The notes beneath the pieces were generated by a model. The model saw only the letters and a program-made list of their open reading frames with translations, had not been told where the DNA came from and ran no database searches. Of a DNA stretch of 64,000 nt, positions 12,580 through 23,580 are shown piece by piece (the stretch's first letter is position 1; each line of letters begins with the position of its first letter). Origin of the DNA: Aquilaria yunnanensis (Eukaryota > Streptophyta > Magnoliopsida > Malvales > Thymelaeaceae). Both the position numbers and the translations under genes were made by a program. The stretch is taken from assembly GCA_039654915.1 (NCBI GenBank), contig CM077594.1:84892893-84956892 (forward strand), in the 5' to 3' direction.

Positions 12580-12829
12580 TCAATGTGCAAGGCAACATGC
12601 TATTATTTGGAAAAAGAACACCTCCAAAGGGTTGGACTCCTCTACACCTTTATCATCCATAGGTAAATCCAATAGCTTTATTTGATATGGTTCCATTACT
12701 TTAAGTGCTTCCACTACTTCTCTACACTCATTTCCTTGAACTTTGTTTTTATCTAACAAGATACCAACATCAAGAAAACATGGATCAAAATGAAATTCTG
12801 AATTAGAACTTGTAGCCACTTGAGGTTTC
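12580..12829 (-). pseudogene. Unrecognised coding fragment, downstream part, split by Copia insertion
   Basis: A 79-codon open stretch (12819-12580) has a protein-like composition rather than low complexity: SEFHFDPCFLDVGILLDKNK, then EVVEALKVMEPYQIKLLDLP. I do not recognise the family. It abuts the left LTR of the Copia element at 12830. A second minus-strand coding-like stretch begins right after the other LTR (16691-17110), so the Copia element probably landed inside one older coding unit. It may be a gene fragment carried by a transposon or a dead host gene. Confidence 0.35.
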
Positions 12830-13062
12830 TATTGAAAGTCGGACTCCATCTCTAATCCAATTATGTATTTACCATTTTTTTTGTATCTTCTTAGTTTTTT
12901 CTTCTCGTAGCCGTTGTCTTGTCTTAAGTTTTTATCTACATCTAGCCCTTATCTCTTAGTAGCCTAATCCTAGTAGATAACTTTGTATAGGCTATATATA
13001 TATTATTTCCTTGTAATTATAGTGGATGAACACAACATATACATATTCTTCCAAATTTTACA
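12830..13062 (+). repeat. 5' LTR of Copia element
   Basis: This 233-bp LTR matches 16432-16690. The 3' copy is longer mainly because of a duplicated ~25-bp CCAATCCAATTAT module. It ends ...TTTTACA. The terminal TG dinucleotide is mutated to TA. Confidence 0.9.
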
Positions 13063-13080
13063 TAGTATTAGAGTAGGTTT
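13063..13080 (+). other. Copia primer-binding site (initiator Met tRNA type)
   Basis: TAGTATTAGAGTAGG directly follows the 5' LTR. It is a decayed form of the usual TGGTATCAGAGC complement to the 3' end of initiator-methionine tRNA. Confidence 0.7.
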
Positions 13081-13109
13081 GATCTAAGTTTCTTATTACC
13101 GTTTCACCA

Positions 13110-16100
13110 CAGAAAAATGGCAAAGTATGATAGTGACTTGGAGTCAACTGTGTTTTCACCTACAATTGGTGATATGCAAGGAGTATGGACTAAAATCTGG
13201 CACATTATGCAAAACATGCCGAAAAAATAGTGAGATCTGTCGATGAAGAATGTGGTCCCCAATAAGGAGTCAACCCCTCGTGAGAATGTAAAGACAGTGA
13301 GCTCTAAAGCTAATCCCGTGGATTTGATAGGAGAAGATGATACGGAAAGGATGCGTATGGATCGATCAATCCTTCTCGGTTCAAGATTAAATCCTGTGGA
13401 CTTAATGGGAAAAGGTGAAAACAAAGAAACAAACATAGTCGACTTCGCAGGTACAATTGTTTGTTATTATTTGTCTAGTTCCAAACTACAAAACATGTGG
13501 ATCTTAGACACTGGAGCCACAAATCATATAGCTTCTTAGAAGGAACTTGTTAAAGATATAAGACCTATACACTTACCCAATAGAAGCATCAAAATCATAA
13601 ATAAAACCGGCACCTCCTTCTTTAACCACAACTTGAAACTTCACAGCGTCCTTTATGCACCCGACTTCAAATGTAATCTGATCTCTGTAAGAAAACTAAC
13701 TAAATAGGGCAAATGCATTGAGATCTTTTTTCTCAATTTCTATGTCTTCTAGGACCTTACTACAAGAAAGCTGGTTGGAGTGGCTAAGCAAAAAAGGGGC
13801 TATATTATCTTGAGACGGATGAACAAGAAGAAACATTACTAGAAGCAAGAACTGAAAGTGTTCCCATAGAGTTGTGGCACCAAAGACTTGGTCACCCATC
13901 CAAAGATCATTTGAAAGCAATCCCGAGTTTATCTCATTTAAGTTCAGATAATAAAGAGTGTTTGGTTTGTCCATTAGCTAAGTCTACTAGATCTCCATTT
14001 CTTACAAGTGATAATGGAGCAAGTTTTCCTTTTGAGTTGGTTCATATTAACATCTGGGGACCATATCATACTCTTTCCATTAATGGATGCCATTTTTTCC
14101 TTATCATAGTAGATGATTTACGAGAACTATTTGGACATATTTGATGAAATAGAAAAAAGATGCATGCAAGATGTTCGAGGAGTTTTACCACCACGTCAAC
14201 AACTAATTCGATCTCAATGTGAAGGGTGTAAGGAGCAATAATGCCCTGAAACTAATTAGAGGATTGTTGAATGTATTCTTCAAATCAAAGAGAATCTTGC
14301 ACTAAACTACATGTCCCAGTACATTCTAACAAAATGGAGTGGTAGAGCAAAAGCACAGAGACATTTTGAACATAGCCCAAACCTTAAGACTACAAGCCAA
14401 CCTACCCATAAAATTTTGGGAAGAGCTCGGCCAAGTGTGTTTCTTGGCTGTCCCACCAACAAGAAAGGTTATAGAGTTTATGACTTAGAGGAAAATAAAT
14501 TATTTGCCTCAAGTGACATTGTTTTTTATGAGTTAGTTTTTCCATATGAGTTGAAGAAAGAAAGTGTTGCTAGAGATTCTAATATTCGATAGCAAACTAA
14601 ACACTTATATCCTTACTTATCTGATGAGTTTCCTCAAATGATGATGCCATGTAGCAATGAAAGCCCAACAGCAAGGGAGCAACAAGAAAGACAAGGTGAC
14701 ACCAAGGAGGATGAACAGAATGTAGTTCCATAAGAATCAGAGGTTGAAATGAGAGGGTAGCGTAGAAGCAATCGAGTTAGACAAGCACCTTCTTACCTTG
14801 TAGATTATGAATACAGCCTCCTAAGATAAGGAAGCCAGTCCAGCACAACTCTCGTAAGTAAGCCTTACCTCATGTCTTCCTACATAAGTAACAAAAAGTT
14901 TTCTGTGAGCCACCAAAGTTTTCTTGTGGCTATTCTAACATGTATAGAGCCCAAGTCCTATTTAATGGCTCAAAAGAAAGAATACTGGAAATAGGCAATG
15001 CGGGCAGAATTGGATGCACTAGAAGAAAATCATACATGGGATTTAGTGAAACTGCCAAAAAGAAAAACAACAGTAGGGTGCAGATGGGTGTATAAAATCA
15101 AACACAAATCAGATGGCTTAGTTGAGCATTACAAGGTGAGACTTGTTGTAAAAAGATATACTTTAGTCAAGGGCCTTGACTATAATGAAATGTTTGTACC
15201 CCGTTGCAAAATTGACAACCGTACACAATACTTTTTTACAAGGGACTTACATGAAGAGATCTACATGGAGTTGCCACCAAGCTACCTCAAGCCAAGAGAA
15301 GATCGAGTTTGTCACTTAAAAAAATCACTTTATGGGCTAAAACAAGCATTTAGAGAGTGGTTTGTAAAATTGTCATCTTCATTAAAACAATATGGGTTCA
15401 TTCAATCACATGTAGATTCATCCTTATTCAATTGTGTTACTAATGGACATTTTCTTGTAGTCTTGGTATATGTAAATGACATGATTATAGTTGGAAGTAA
15501 TTCACATGAATGTGAAGAAATCAAGAAGTCCCTTCACATGCATTTTCGCTTGAATGACTTGGGGCATCTTAAATATTTCCTCAGTCTTGAAATAGCACAT
15601 GGTTTTACCGGAATCTTCGTCAGTCAAAGAAAATACGCCATGGATGTTCTAAACAATGCTAGACTTACTGCAGCCAAGCCAAATGGAGTGCCCATGGCTC
15701 AACGACACAAATTAGGCTGATCCACAGCTTCATTCTTGAATGACCCAAAACCATATCAACGATTAGTAGGACGGCTCCTCTATCTCACAATCACTAGACC
15801 GGATATCACATATGCAGTAAATATGTTCATTTAATTCATGTAACAACCCACCATGGAACACTATGATGTAGCCATCAAAGTCCTATGCTACATTAAAAGA
15901 GCCCCTGGGTAAGGTCTTATTTTCCCTTACTACAATAAGTTGAGGTTAAAAGCTTTTTGTGATGTAGATTGGGGTGTTTGCCCGAACACACAATGGTTAA
16001 TAACAAGCTACTATAGATCATTTGGAAATGTGCCTTTATCCTGGTGAACAAAAAGGTAACAGATAATAAATAGGTCCTCTATAAAGGCGAAATATAGGTC

Positions 16101-16404
16101 CCTGGTGGCAGCGACAAGTGAACTTCTTTGGCTAAGTGCCCTATTGAAGGACTTGACGTTGGATTTTATGCCAACCATGGAACCTTTTTGTGACAATCAG
16201 GCAGCCATGCACGTTGCTGATAATCCTGTATACCATGAGAGGACAAAACACATAGAAATAAATTGTCACTTTGTCAGAAAAAGGATAAAATCTAATGAAC
16301 TCTCAACTAAGTACATTGTTTCCAATGAACAGCCGATAGATTTGTTCACCAAAGCCCTTAGTCATGCTCAATTTCATGTGTTTGTAAGCAAGCTTGACAT
16401 TTAA
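13110..16404 (+). pseudogene. Copia gag-pol remnant
   Basis: A short gag-like start (13118-13229) is followed by the protease region. The active-site motif WILDTGATNHIAS lies at 13498-13536. The GAG-pre-integrase zinc finger is at about 13872-13990 (WHQRLGHPS...CLVCPLAKS). The integrase N-terminal piece ends in a stop near 14144; its catalytic core is missing. The integrase C-terminal piece is at 14410-14590 (GRARPSVFLGCPTNKKGYRV). Reverse transcriptase lies at 14998-15720 (HTWDLVKLP, CRWVYKIK, CHLKKSLYGLKQA). Its catalytic YVDD box reads YVND, so an essential aspartate is lost. RNase H is at 16105-16404 (CDNQAA...HIEINCHFVR). Several stops separate the domains, so it is non-functional. Confidence 0.85.
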
Positions 16405-16421
16405 CTACTTCATGCTTCAGC

Positions 16422-16690
16422 TTGAGGGGGATGTTGAAAGTCCAACTCCATCTCCAATCCAATTATATCTTTATCTTCTTCTCCAATCCAATTATGTCTT
16501 TATCTCTTGTTTTTATTTTCTTAGTTTTATCTTCTCTTAGCCTTTATCTTTTCTTAAGTTTTTATCTACATCTAGCCCTTATCTCTTAGTAGCCTAATCC
16601 TAGTAGATAAATTTGTACGAGCTATATATATTATTTCCTTGTAACCATAGTGGATGAACGAAGCATATACATGTTTTTCCAAATTCTACA
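16422..16690 (+). repeat. Polypurine tract and 3' LTR of Copia element
   Basis: The purine-rich TTGAGGGGGA tract at 16422-16431 directly precedes the LTR starting TGTTGAAAG at 16432. The LTR ends ...TTCTACA at 16690. Confidence 0.9.
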
Positions 16691-17111
16691 TAATCTTCCA
16701 AATTTTATAGCTCCTAATTCAGAAAAAGAAACCAAACTCCCCCATATGCTCATTATTTAAAGAAACCTTTGGATGCCATCCCTCAATGGTCACAACTCTC
16801 TCAGCAAACAATTGAAGAATTAAAGCTAACAACCCATTATGTGTTTGACCCTGATTGCTTCTAAAGGCCTAGATGATGTCCAAAAACTTTGAACTCATTC
16901 CTTTGTTGGTTCTTTTCTCACCCCTAATAATTTGGTTGTTGTCGCCATCATCTTTCTTTCTACTATCTTCATACCTCCAAATGAGACCTTGAGTCTCTAA
17001 CAACCAATCCAAATATTTCTTGTGCATCTTCAATGAGAGAGACGGAGTAACTTATGAAATCACAATTAAACTGTCCCGGTAGCTATTCCCTAATAATTTT
17101 GACCTATCCAA
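16691..17111 (-). pseudogene. Unrecognised coding fragment, upstream part, split by Copia insertion
   Basis: The minus strand from about 17110 to 16730 reads as a coherent protein-like stretch with few stops: RSKLLGNSYRDSLIVIS, SLKMHKKYLDWLLETQGLIW, then GLLALILQLFAERVVTIEGW. It stops being coding-like at the Copia 3' LTR. The family is not recognised. With 12829-12580 it may form one coding unit that predates the Copia insertion. Its other side is limited by a MITE at 17112. Confidence 0.4.
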
Positions 17112-17470
17112 TACTTTTTGCATCCCGTAAAGAATAATGTATTTCCTTAGACACGAAGATTAAGATTTGTGTAGTTTATAATATTTTTTTATTTTTCATT
17201 TTTCCCCTAAAACTAAAATTCTTAGGTTATACATAGTGAAAGTTTAAATGATTATTAAAAAAAAAAGATTCATTTTGGAGTTTTATGAAGTGAGAGTTTT
17301 AATTAAGATTAAAAAAATAAAAGATTTCTCTTTTGGGCTTCAGTACTTTAAAATGGGGTTATAAAGTAAATTGAATGTTAAAAACTTTCTAAAGAAGAAA
17401 ATACCTTATCTTTTTTAGGACATCCAAAAAGGAACATGATTCATCTTTTTTTATTAGAACAAATGGAGTA
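17112..17470 (-). mobile_element. Mariner-like MITE, family B copy 1
   Basis: The element ends in TACTCC-type termini (TACTTTTTGCATCCCG at the left, AAATGGAGTA at the right). Read on the minus strand it aligns with 26721-27066: both share TTTTTAACAT.CAATTTA/CAT, AATCTT....TTAAT.TT.ATTAAAACTCTCA and a TACATTATCTTTA-like end. A TA/TAC flank is compatible with a TA target duplication. Confidence 0.6.
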
Positions 17471-20315
17471 TACTTTTTTATGGTTAATGGAAATTTTAAC
17501 ATATCAATTTTTGTTTCTATAAAAAAAAAGCAGCAATTCTTGAATGTCAATTAGTTGCAAAAAATATATATCAAATGATTTGAAATTACTGGAATAGACA
17601 ATTTAACTAGGATTTCAAAAGTTGTTATTAGGCAATATAAAAAAAAGGGGAAAGTATAGATTTACAAACCTCAAAGTTGTAATTATATATAAATCTAAGT
17701 TCAGGGGCAATTATTAAATGCCCTTGTTTTCTTACTGGAGTTTAAAATAAGTAAGGAAAATGTGTAGGTTTTCAAACTTATTGGGTGAAGCTATAATTAG
17801 TCTCCAACATTAATTCATAGTATTGAAATACATTATATACATATATGCATACATACACACACATATTGGTGAAATTGTTTCTCAACATTCATAAATGTGA
17901 AAATAAATTAAGAAATATTGATAAGACCGAGTTGAACAAAATAAAAAAAAATAATAAGGATATTGAAAAAAGTTAGAATTTGAAAGAATAGAGAGTGATT
18001 AAGAAGTCCTTCAATTATACCATTTAAATTCCTGGTACTGGACACAAGAATTTTCATAAGTTACAAATGAGTCTATAATTAATGCAGATTTCCTGTCGTC
18101 CAGGTTTCTTCTTTATATAGTGATCATCAGTTCCTATAAGCAAATAGGAGACAAATGTATTTGATCTCTTACATGGCATCACATATGGATTCAAAAAAAA
18201 AAAAACCAAAAAACTAAAAGATGCTTCATTACTCAGTGCAACATTAGATTAGGATAGCGCGGTTCCTAATGCCATCATATGGGAAATAACAGAATATTTT
18301 TTTTCATTCCATTCGATGGCGTAATTGAGTAAAATGTTAATGGGCCATGAAAATAATTAAGTAAAATATGTGTTGAAATCTACTATTCATTTTGTAAGTA
18401 ATTTATAAGATTTAACACAATAACATTGGATTTTTTTGCTCTCATAGAAAAACTTTTTCTCCAAGGATCATAATAAAAACATTAAAAAATTGAAGAAAAA
18501 AAAGTTAGTAATATTATCTCACTTCATTGTGACTGACAAATGATACATATATATACAGGAATAACAATGATTGTTTTTTATTTCTAACATGATAATACGT
18601 GCGCGTTTTGGTATCTAGAGTCACCGAAGAGCCTATCCTATGAAAGATCATTTGTAGAGACTAAATACATAAATAAAAAAAAAACATTCTGTTAGAAAAT
18701 ATAATTTTCTATAAATCAAGTGGAAGTGTGAAACAAGATAATTATGAAACAACATGATCCAAGAGTAATATCTTTGGTGTAAAGTTGTTATTATAACTTT
18801 GCTTTAAGATTTTAAAATTTGAATAAAAAACTATTAACTTATGAAATAACAAAATAAAATATTTAACATTGTTTCAGGGAAAATGTGAATATCAATAGAA
18901 ATATATTGTAAAAAAAATTGAAAAAAACAACTTTGCTCCGAAGGACAGAAGTAAGAGAAAAAACAAAAAAGAAAGATGAGAGGGTGTAGTTTTGAGCTCT
19001 TTTGATAATATTTTCCCTCTTGAAAAGTGCAATGGTGTATTGATAAAAAAAATAAAAATAAATAAACATATATTAATTTTTTTTTATTATTTTATAACTT
19101 ACGGGATACTAACTCCGGACGACCAATTATATGTATCCGTTCATGCCGTATTGGCTTTAAGCTAATAAAGTTTGGATCATCAGTTCATATTATATGATTG
19201 ATAATGGATCAATATATAGTATTTATTTCTATGCATAGTGATTTAATTGGTTAAAATTATATATTATTTTCTTTCTTTAGTGTTTTTAAGTTAGAAAATT
19301 CGTAAAAATGCTTAAAAATATTATCCTAGTGAAGCTCAGCGTCTACCAAAGGAAAATTTTTTTCGAGATTTTCTTTTAGGGGGCATGATGACGGATACAA
19401 GGAACATTTAGGTAGTTTGACAAAAAAAAAAAAGATTATATAATAATAATACGTATCAATAATTAAGCTGAACCCGTGAAACCTCCGGCCAGCTCCTATG
19501 AACTTTTACTAGTAATTATTTTGGAAGGATTACAAAAACCCCTAATATTTGACTGAAAATGTATTCTGCACCCTCCTTTTTAAAAAACCTACTTTTTACC
19601 TTCTGAAATTTTTTCTCTAAAAGGAAAAAGAAAATACCATTTAAAATTGAAATAAATGAAATGTTTATAATTCAAACTATTTGTTAACTTTTAATTAGAC
19701 ATTTTTAAGCACTGTAATTATTACTCTCTCCGTCCAAAATTCTTTGTACTATTTATTTTTTAACAATTAATTTATAATTTTTTATTTTTAATATTTTAAT
19801 ATATAAATGAAAAAATTTTATATATAAATGATAAATCAAAACATATAGTTTCTAAATATACTTTTAAATTTTTTTTAAAAAAATAATAATATAAATAAAT
19901 TCAAATTAAATCATTTAAAAAAGTTAAATAGAGCAAAAATAGTAGAACACAGAAAATATTGAAAATAACTATCGAGCAACTTTTAAAAAAGTGCTCACAT
20001 TAATTAGGGGTGAAGCTTTGGTTTCTAGAATAGAAGGGGATAAATTGTACTTCTAACCAAGATGTGGGCAATGTTTTGTAGTTTATACTTAATCTATTTA
20101 TGTCTTTTTTCTTTTTTTACCAAAAAAAGAATAATTATATCACGCAGTATATGTAAACATATTTAATTCCCTTGTTTCCCTCCACTCACATTGACCTTAT
20201 TAGATTACCTGAATATTTTGGAGAGGCTGCTTCACTCCCATCACATTGACCTTATTTGCTTCTCTCTCTCTCTCTCTCTCCCAAGAGATACTACTAGTAT
20301 ACAGTAGTAGTAATA
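17471..20315. other. MITE-rich AT spacer upstream of the K+ channel gene
   Basis: No gene is seen. 17510-17720 is a decayed half copy of the 3143-3584 MITE family (ATTTCAAAAGTTGTTATTAGGCAATAT). About 19527-20088 is a probable MULE-type foldback element (GGATTACAAAAACCCC at the left; reverse complement ACTACAAAACATTGCCC at the right) that itself holds an AT-rich element at about 19724-19955 with a CTCTCTCCGTCCAAAATTC start. 20187-20255 has a direct repeat of TCACATTGACCTTATT. A CT microsatellite (20260-20280) lies just before the channel start codon and is probably in its 5' UTR. Confidence 0.45.
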
Positions 20316-23300
20316 ATGTCGGAATCAAGGTCGCCCTTGCCTTTGCTGTTGCGGAGACGATCAAGCGGCGAGATAAGGACCTTGGCAACGGTGTCCAGCA
20401 GCCTGTTGCCGGCGTTTGGGACGGTGGTAGACGACGGGTACCTCCATCTCCGGCGATACGTTATTGCTCCTTATGATCGAAGATACAGGTAATTAATCCT
20501 TGATCTAATTTTCTCTTTTCAAGTAGTTTTTATTTTGTTTATGGAAACTCACTTTAAGCAGTAATTATTATTATTATTATTATTAAGTACTTGCTTAAGC
20601 TTAATAATCAAGCTTATTTCTTGGAAAATAAAACAAATTAATTGTAATTATTCTTTCTCGCTGACTTTGTTTCTTAGAGCTGATGAATTAGAGGTTCCAA
20701 TTGCAAAGGACAATTAATTTAAAAAAATAATTACCAGATGTTAATTAGCTACGTTTCTTTTTTTAATTTTATGTAATGACTAATTAATTAGTTGGAGCAA
20801 AAGTTGCTTCGAGATTCGAGATACTCGACGGTACAGATTATTTTGGATTTTGCATCACGATACATATTCTTTAAAAAGATTCTCACTCTAGCTAGTCCAC
20901 TAATGGAGGTTCAATGGTTAGTTGTGTTAATCCCCAACCCATTGGCCTTGAGCTGAATCAGGGGTTCAACGCGGATGTCCTCATTTTCTATATATAATAT
21001 TGTGCTGTTACTTTGAGTGTTTTTAAGATTCTAAAAAGCCAGTATTTCCTCTTTCCCTTACATATAAATACCTATAATTGTTACACATTGTGTAGAATTG
21101 ATTGAAAAAATAGTTGTGTTAGTCTGTTTTTTAATTAGGAGATCTTATAATTTCTTATACCATCTTTATGTTTATTAATTCTACAATGGATATGTTTTTC
21201 TTTCGGTAAATAGCACCCGTCATCCCTGAATTAAGACTCATATTTTGGATTCATCATAGAATCACAAAACATTACATTATTTATTCTTTAACTATAAAAA
21301 TGTTACACCAATCATCCTGTCGATAGTTACAACTGTTAAAATAGATAAAAAAAGGTAAAAAGCTAGTTTTAACCCCAAAAACCTTCCTTTTGTCATAAAA
21401 ACCATAAAATGTTTACATCTTACAATAAAACCACGGTCCTGTCATGACCTTCACCCTTGCTCCTCCACCCCTCATGACCTTCATCTCTGCTATGGCCAGC
21501 ACTGATTTGCCACCATCACGCCCTATCCTGCCACCGACATTCCACATTACAGCCATCGCGGACGATTAATCAACGAAGAAAGGGGAGTAAAAGGCTAAGA
21601 AAAGACCATTAAGGCCAGAGCGCAGCCTTTTTCCTCATCGATCGCCATCCTTCGTCGTTGTCTTCTGTCACTATTTTCTGCTGCCATCTCATCGTGCTTT
21701 CCTATTGATTAAGTGTCCTCGTTCGTAGCACTCTCCCATGACACTCCGATTTTGCCCATCACTATCCTCTATTGTCGTTTCCTTTCGATCTTATCTAGAC
21801 ATCTCTCTTCAATCGTGCTCCAACATCATCGTTTCTTTTCAATCGTGCATTGCCAGAAAAAGATGATAATTGACAATCGCGCTCCACTAGATAAAGATGA
21901 TGTGCACCACTGAAGGGAGACAATCATACACTACGAGAGGAATACAACCATCGACAATCTAATAGGAAAAAAGGGGGAGGTGTGCTCGTAAATATAGAGG
22001 TTGGCTTGGAATCAATGACAGAGGACGCAAGAATCGAATGGCCGAAAAAAAAGATGGAGGCAATCATGGAGGAGGGATGACGGTTAGGAAAATGTGGTTT
22101 TATTGTAAGATATAAAAGTTTTGAGGTTTTTATGATAAATAGAAGGTTTTTAGGGGTTAAAACTAATGTTTTTATGGTTTCTTCCATTCATTTTAATGGT
22201 TACAGTTAACGACTGGGTGATTGGTATAATATTTTCATAGTTAAAGGATAAATGGTGTAACGTTGTGTAGTTTTAAGATGAATCCAAAACATATGTTTTA
22301 GTTCAAGGACGAAGAGTGCTATTTACTCTCATCCTACCGTATTAATTCTATAGTATATGCACTTATGTTGCCTATATAAAAAAAATACATTCTCATATGA
22401 AAATACATTGAAAGCTTGTGAAATACATTGGGCTATATTATCTCAAACTAGACACCTAGATGAATTAGTTGAGGCTTTGGCCTCCCAAATGTCTAATCAA
22501 GGGTTCAAATCCCTCATCCTCTACTTGGCAAGTTCTGATAGTAAAAAAATGGCAAGGGAAACTAACTAATTTCTCCCTAACTAACTATTACAAATTCTTA
22601 AATCCATTCTAATACAAAAAAAAATGCTTAATATTATGCAATGATATTTGACTTTCGGAAGTGCCAAATAATTGTTGTTTTTAGTATTATATACTTATTT
22701 CCTAAAATTTTTCGAAATTTCACTTTCCTCCATAACCTTAAAATATATCCACATTTTTTTCTGAAGTTAATCAAATTGTTATCTAGTCAATATCATAAAA
22801 ACATTAATTTGCCATTAAATAGAAGAAAACGAATAATTATCACCCTTAATTTCTTTATGCAATTTAACTAATGAAATTCACTTCAATTTAAAATAATAAC
22901 CTGAAAGGTATATTGAACCCTTTTAAGGTTCCAAATGAATGGCTCACCTTTGGTTGCAAGTGTCATTTATTTTACCCTAACTTTTAGGCAACTATAGAAG
23001 CAACACTAACACACGGAAATGGCCGTCGAACTTCGACATTTTTGCCCAGCGGGGCGGGCCACCTGTATTTTTTCATTTCCTACCAAGCCGTTGAACTTTT
23101 TCAATGGTGTCCAGAAGCTCAAGCTGAGTCTTTTCCGTGGTTAAATTGAATTTTTATGGAAAGCTGCAAAATGCTGTGTAAACAGTTGTTTTGTTTAAAT
23201 AGGGCAGAAATATCAAATTTGCTACTAATGTTTTGGGTAGAGAGCAGATATGTCACTATAGTTTTGTTTCTTTAATTTCCAACTACAGTTTTAAAATTGG

Positions 23301-23537
23301 CCGAATATGCAACTGCTGGTTAAAAAAATAACAGAAAATAGTAAAAATACTAGGTTTTGAAATCTTGGGATTATTATGCATCTTTAAAAATAATTAAAAC
23401 TTTGGATATTTTTACCAAAAAAGGATCTGATATCTGCCATTAACAATTCAGCCCTGTTGACATTTCTGTCACTAGTGCCCCAACCTCATTACTGCCCTCT
23501 TTTTGTCTCAACCATCTAATCTCTTTGTTGGCATTCT

Positions 23538-23580
<43 letters not shown>

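Larger units (their letters stand above)
12830..16690 (+). mobile_element. Ty1/Copia LTR retrotransposon, internally deleted
   Basis: This is a full-span element with two LTRs (12830-13062 and 16432-16690), a primer-binding site, pol fragments in Copia order (protease, GAG-pre-integrase, integrase, reverse transcriptase, RNase H) and a polypurine tract. Gag is almost gone: only about 440 bp separate the 5' LTR from the protease motif. The integrase core is deleted. I find no matching 5-bp target duplication (gtttc left, taatc right), so the ends may have been altered or the element may be recombinant. The 5' LTR starts TATTG where the 3' LTR has TGTTG. Confidence 0.9.

Noticed and set aside
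21924..22187. 87-codon minus-strand frame in intron 1 of the channel gene
   Set aside because: It lies in the right arm of a foldback element and mirrors the left arm; it is not a gene.
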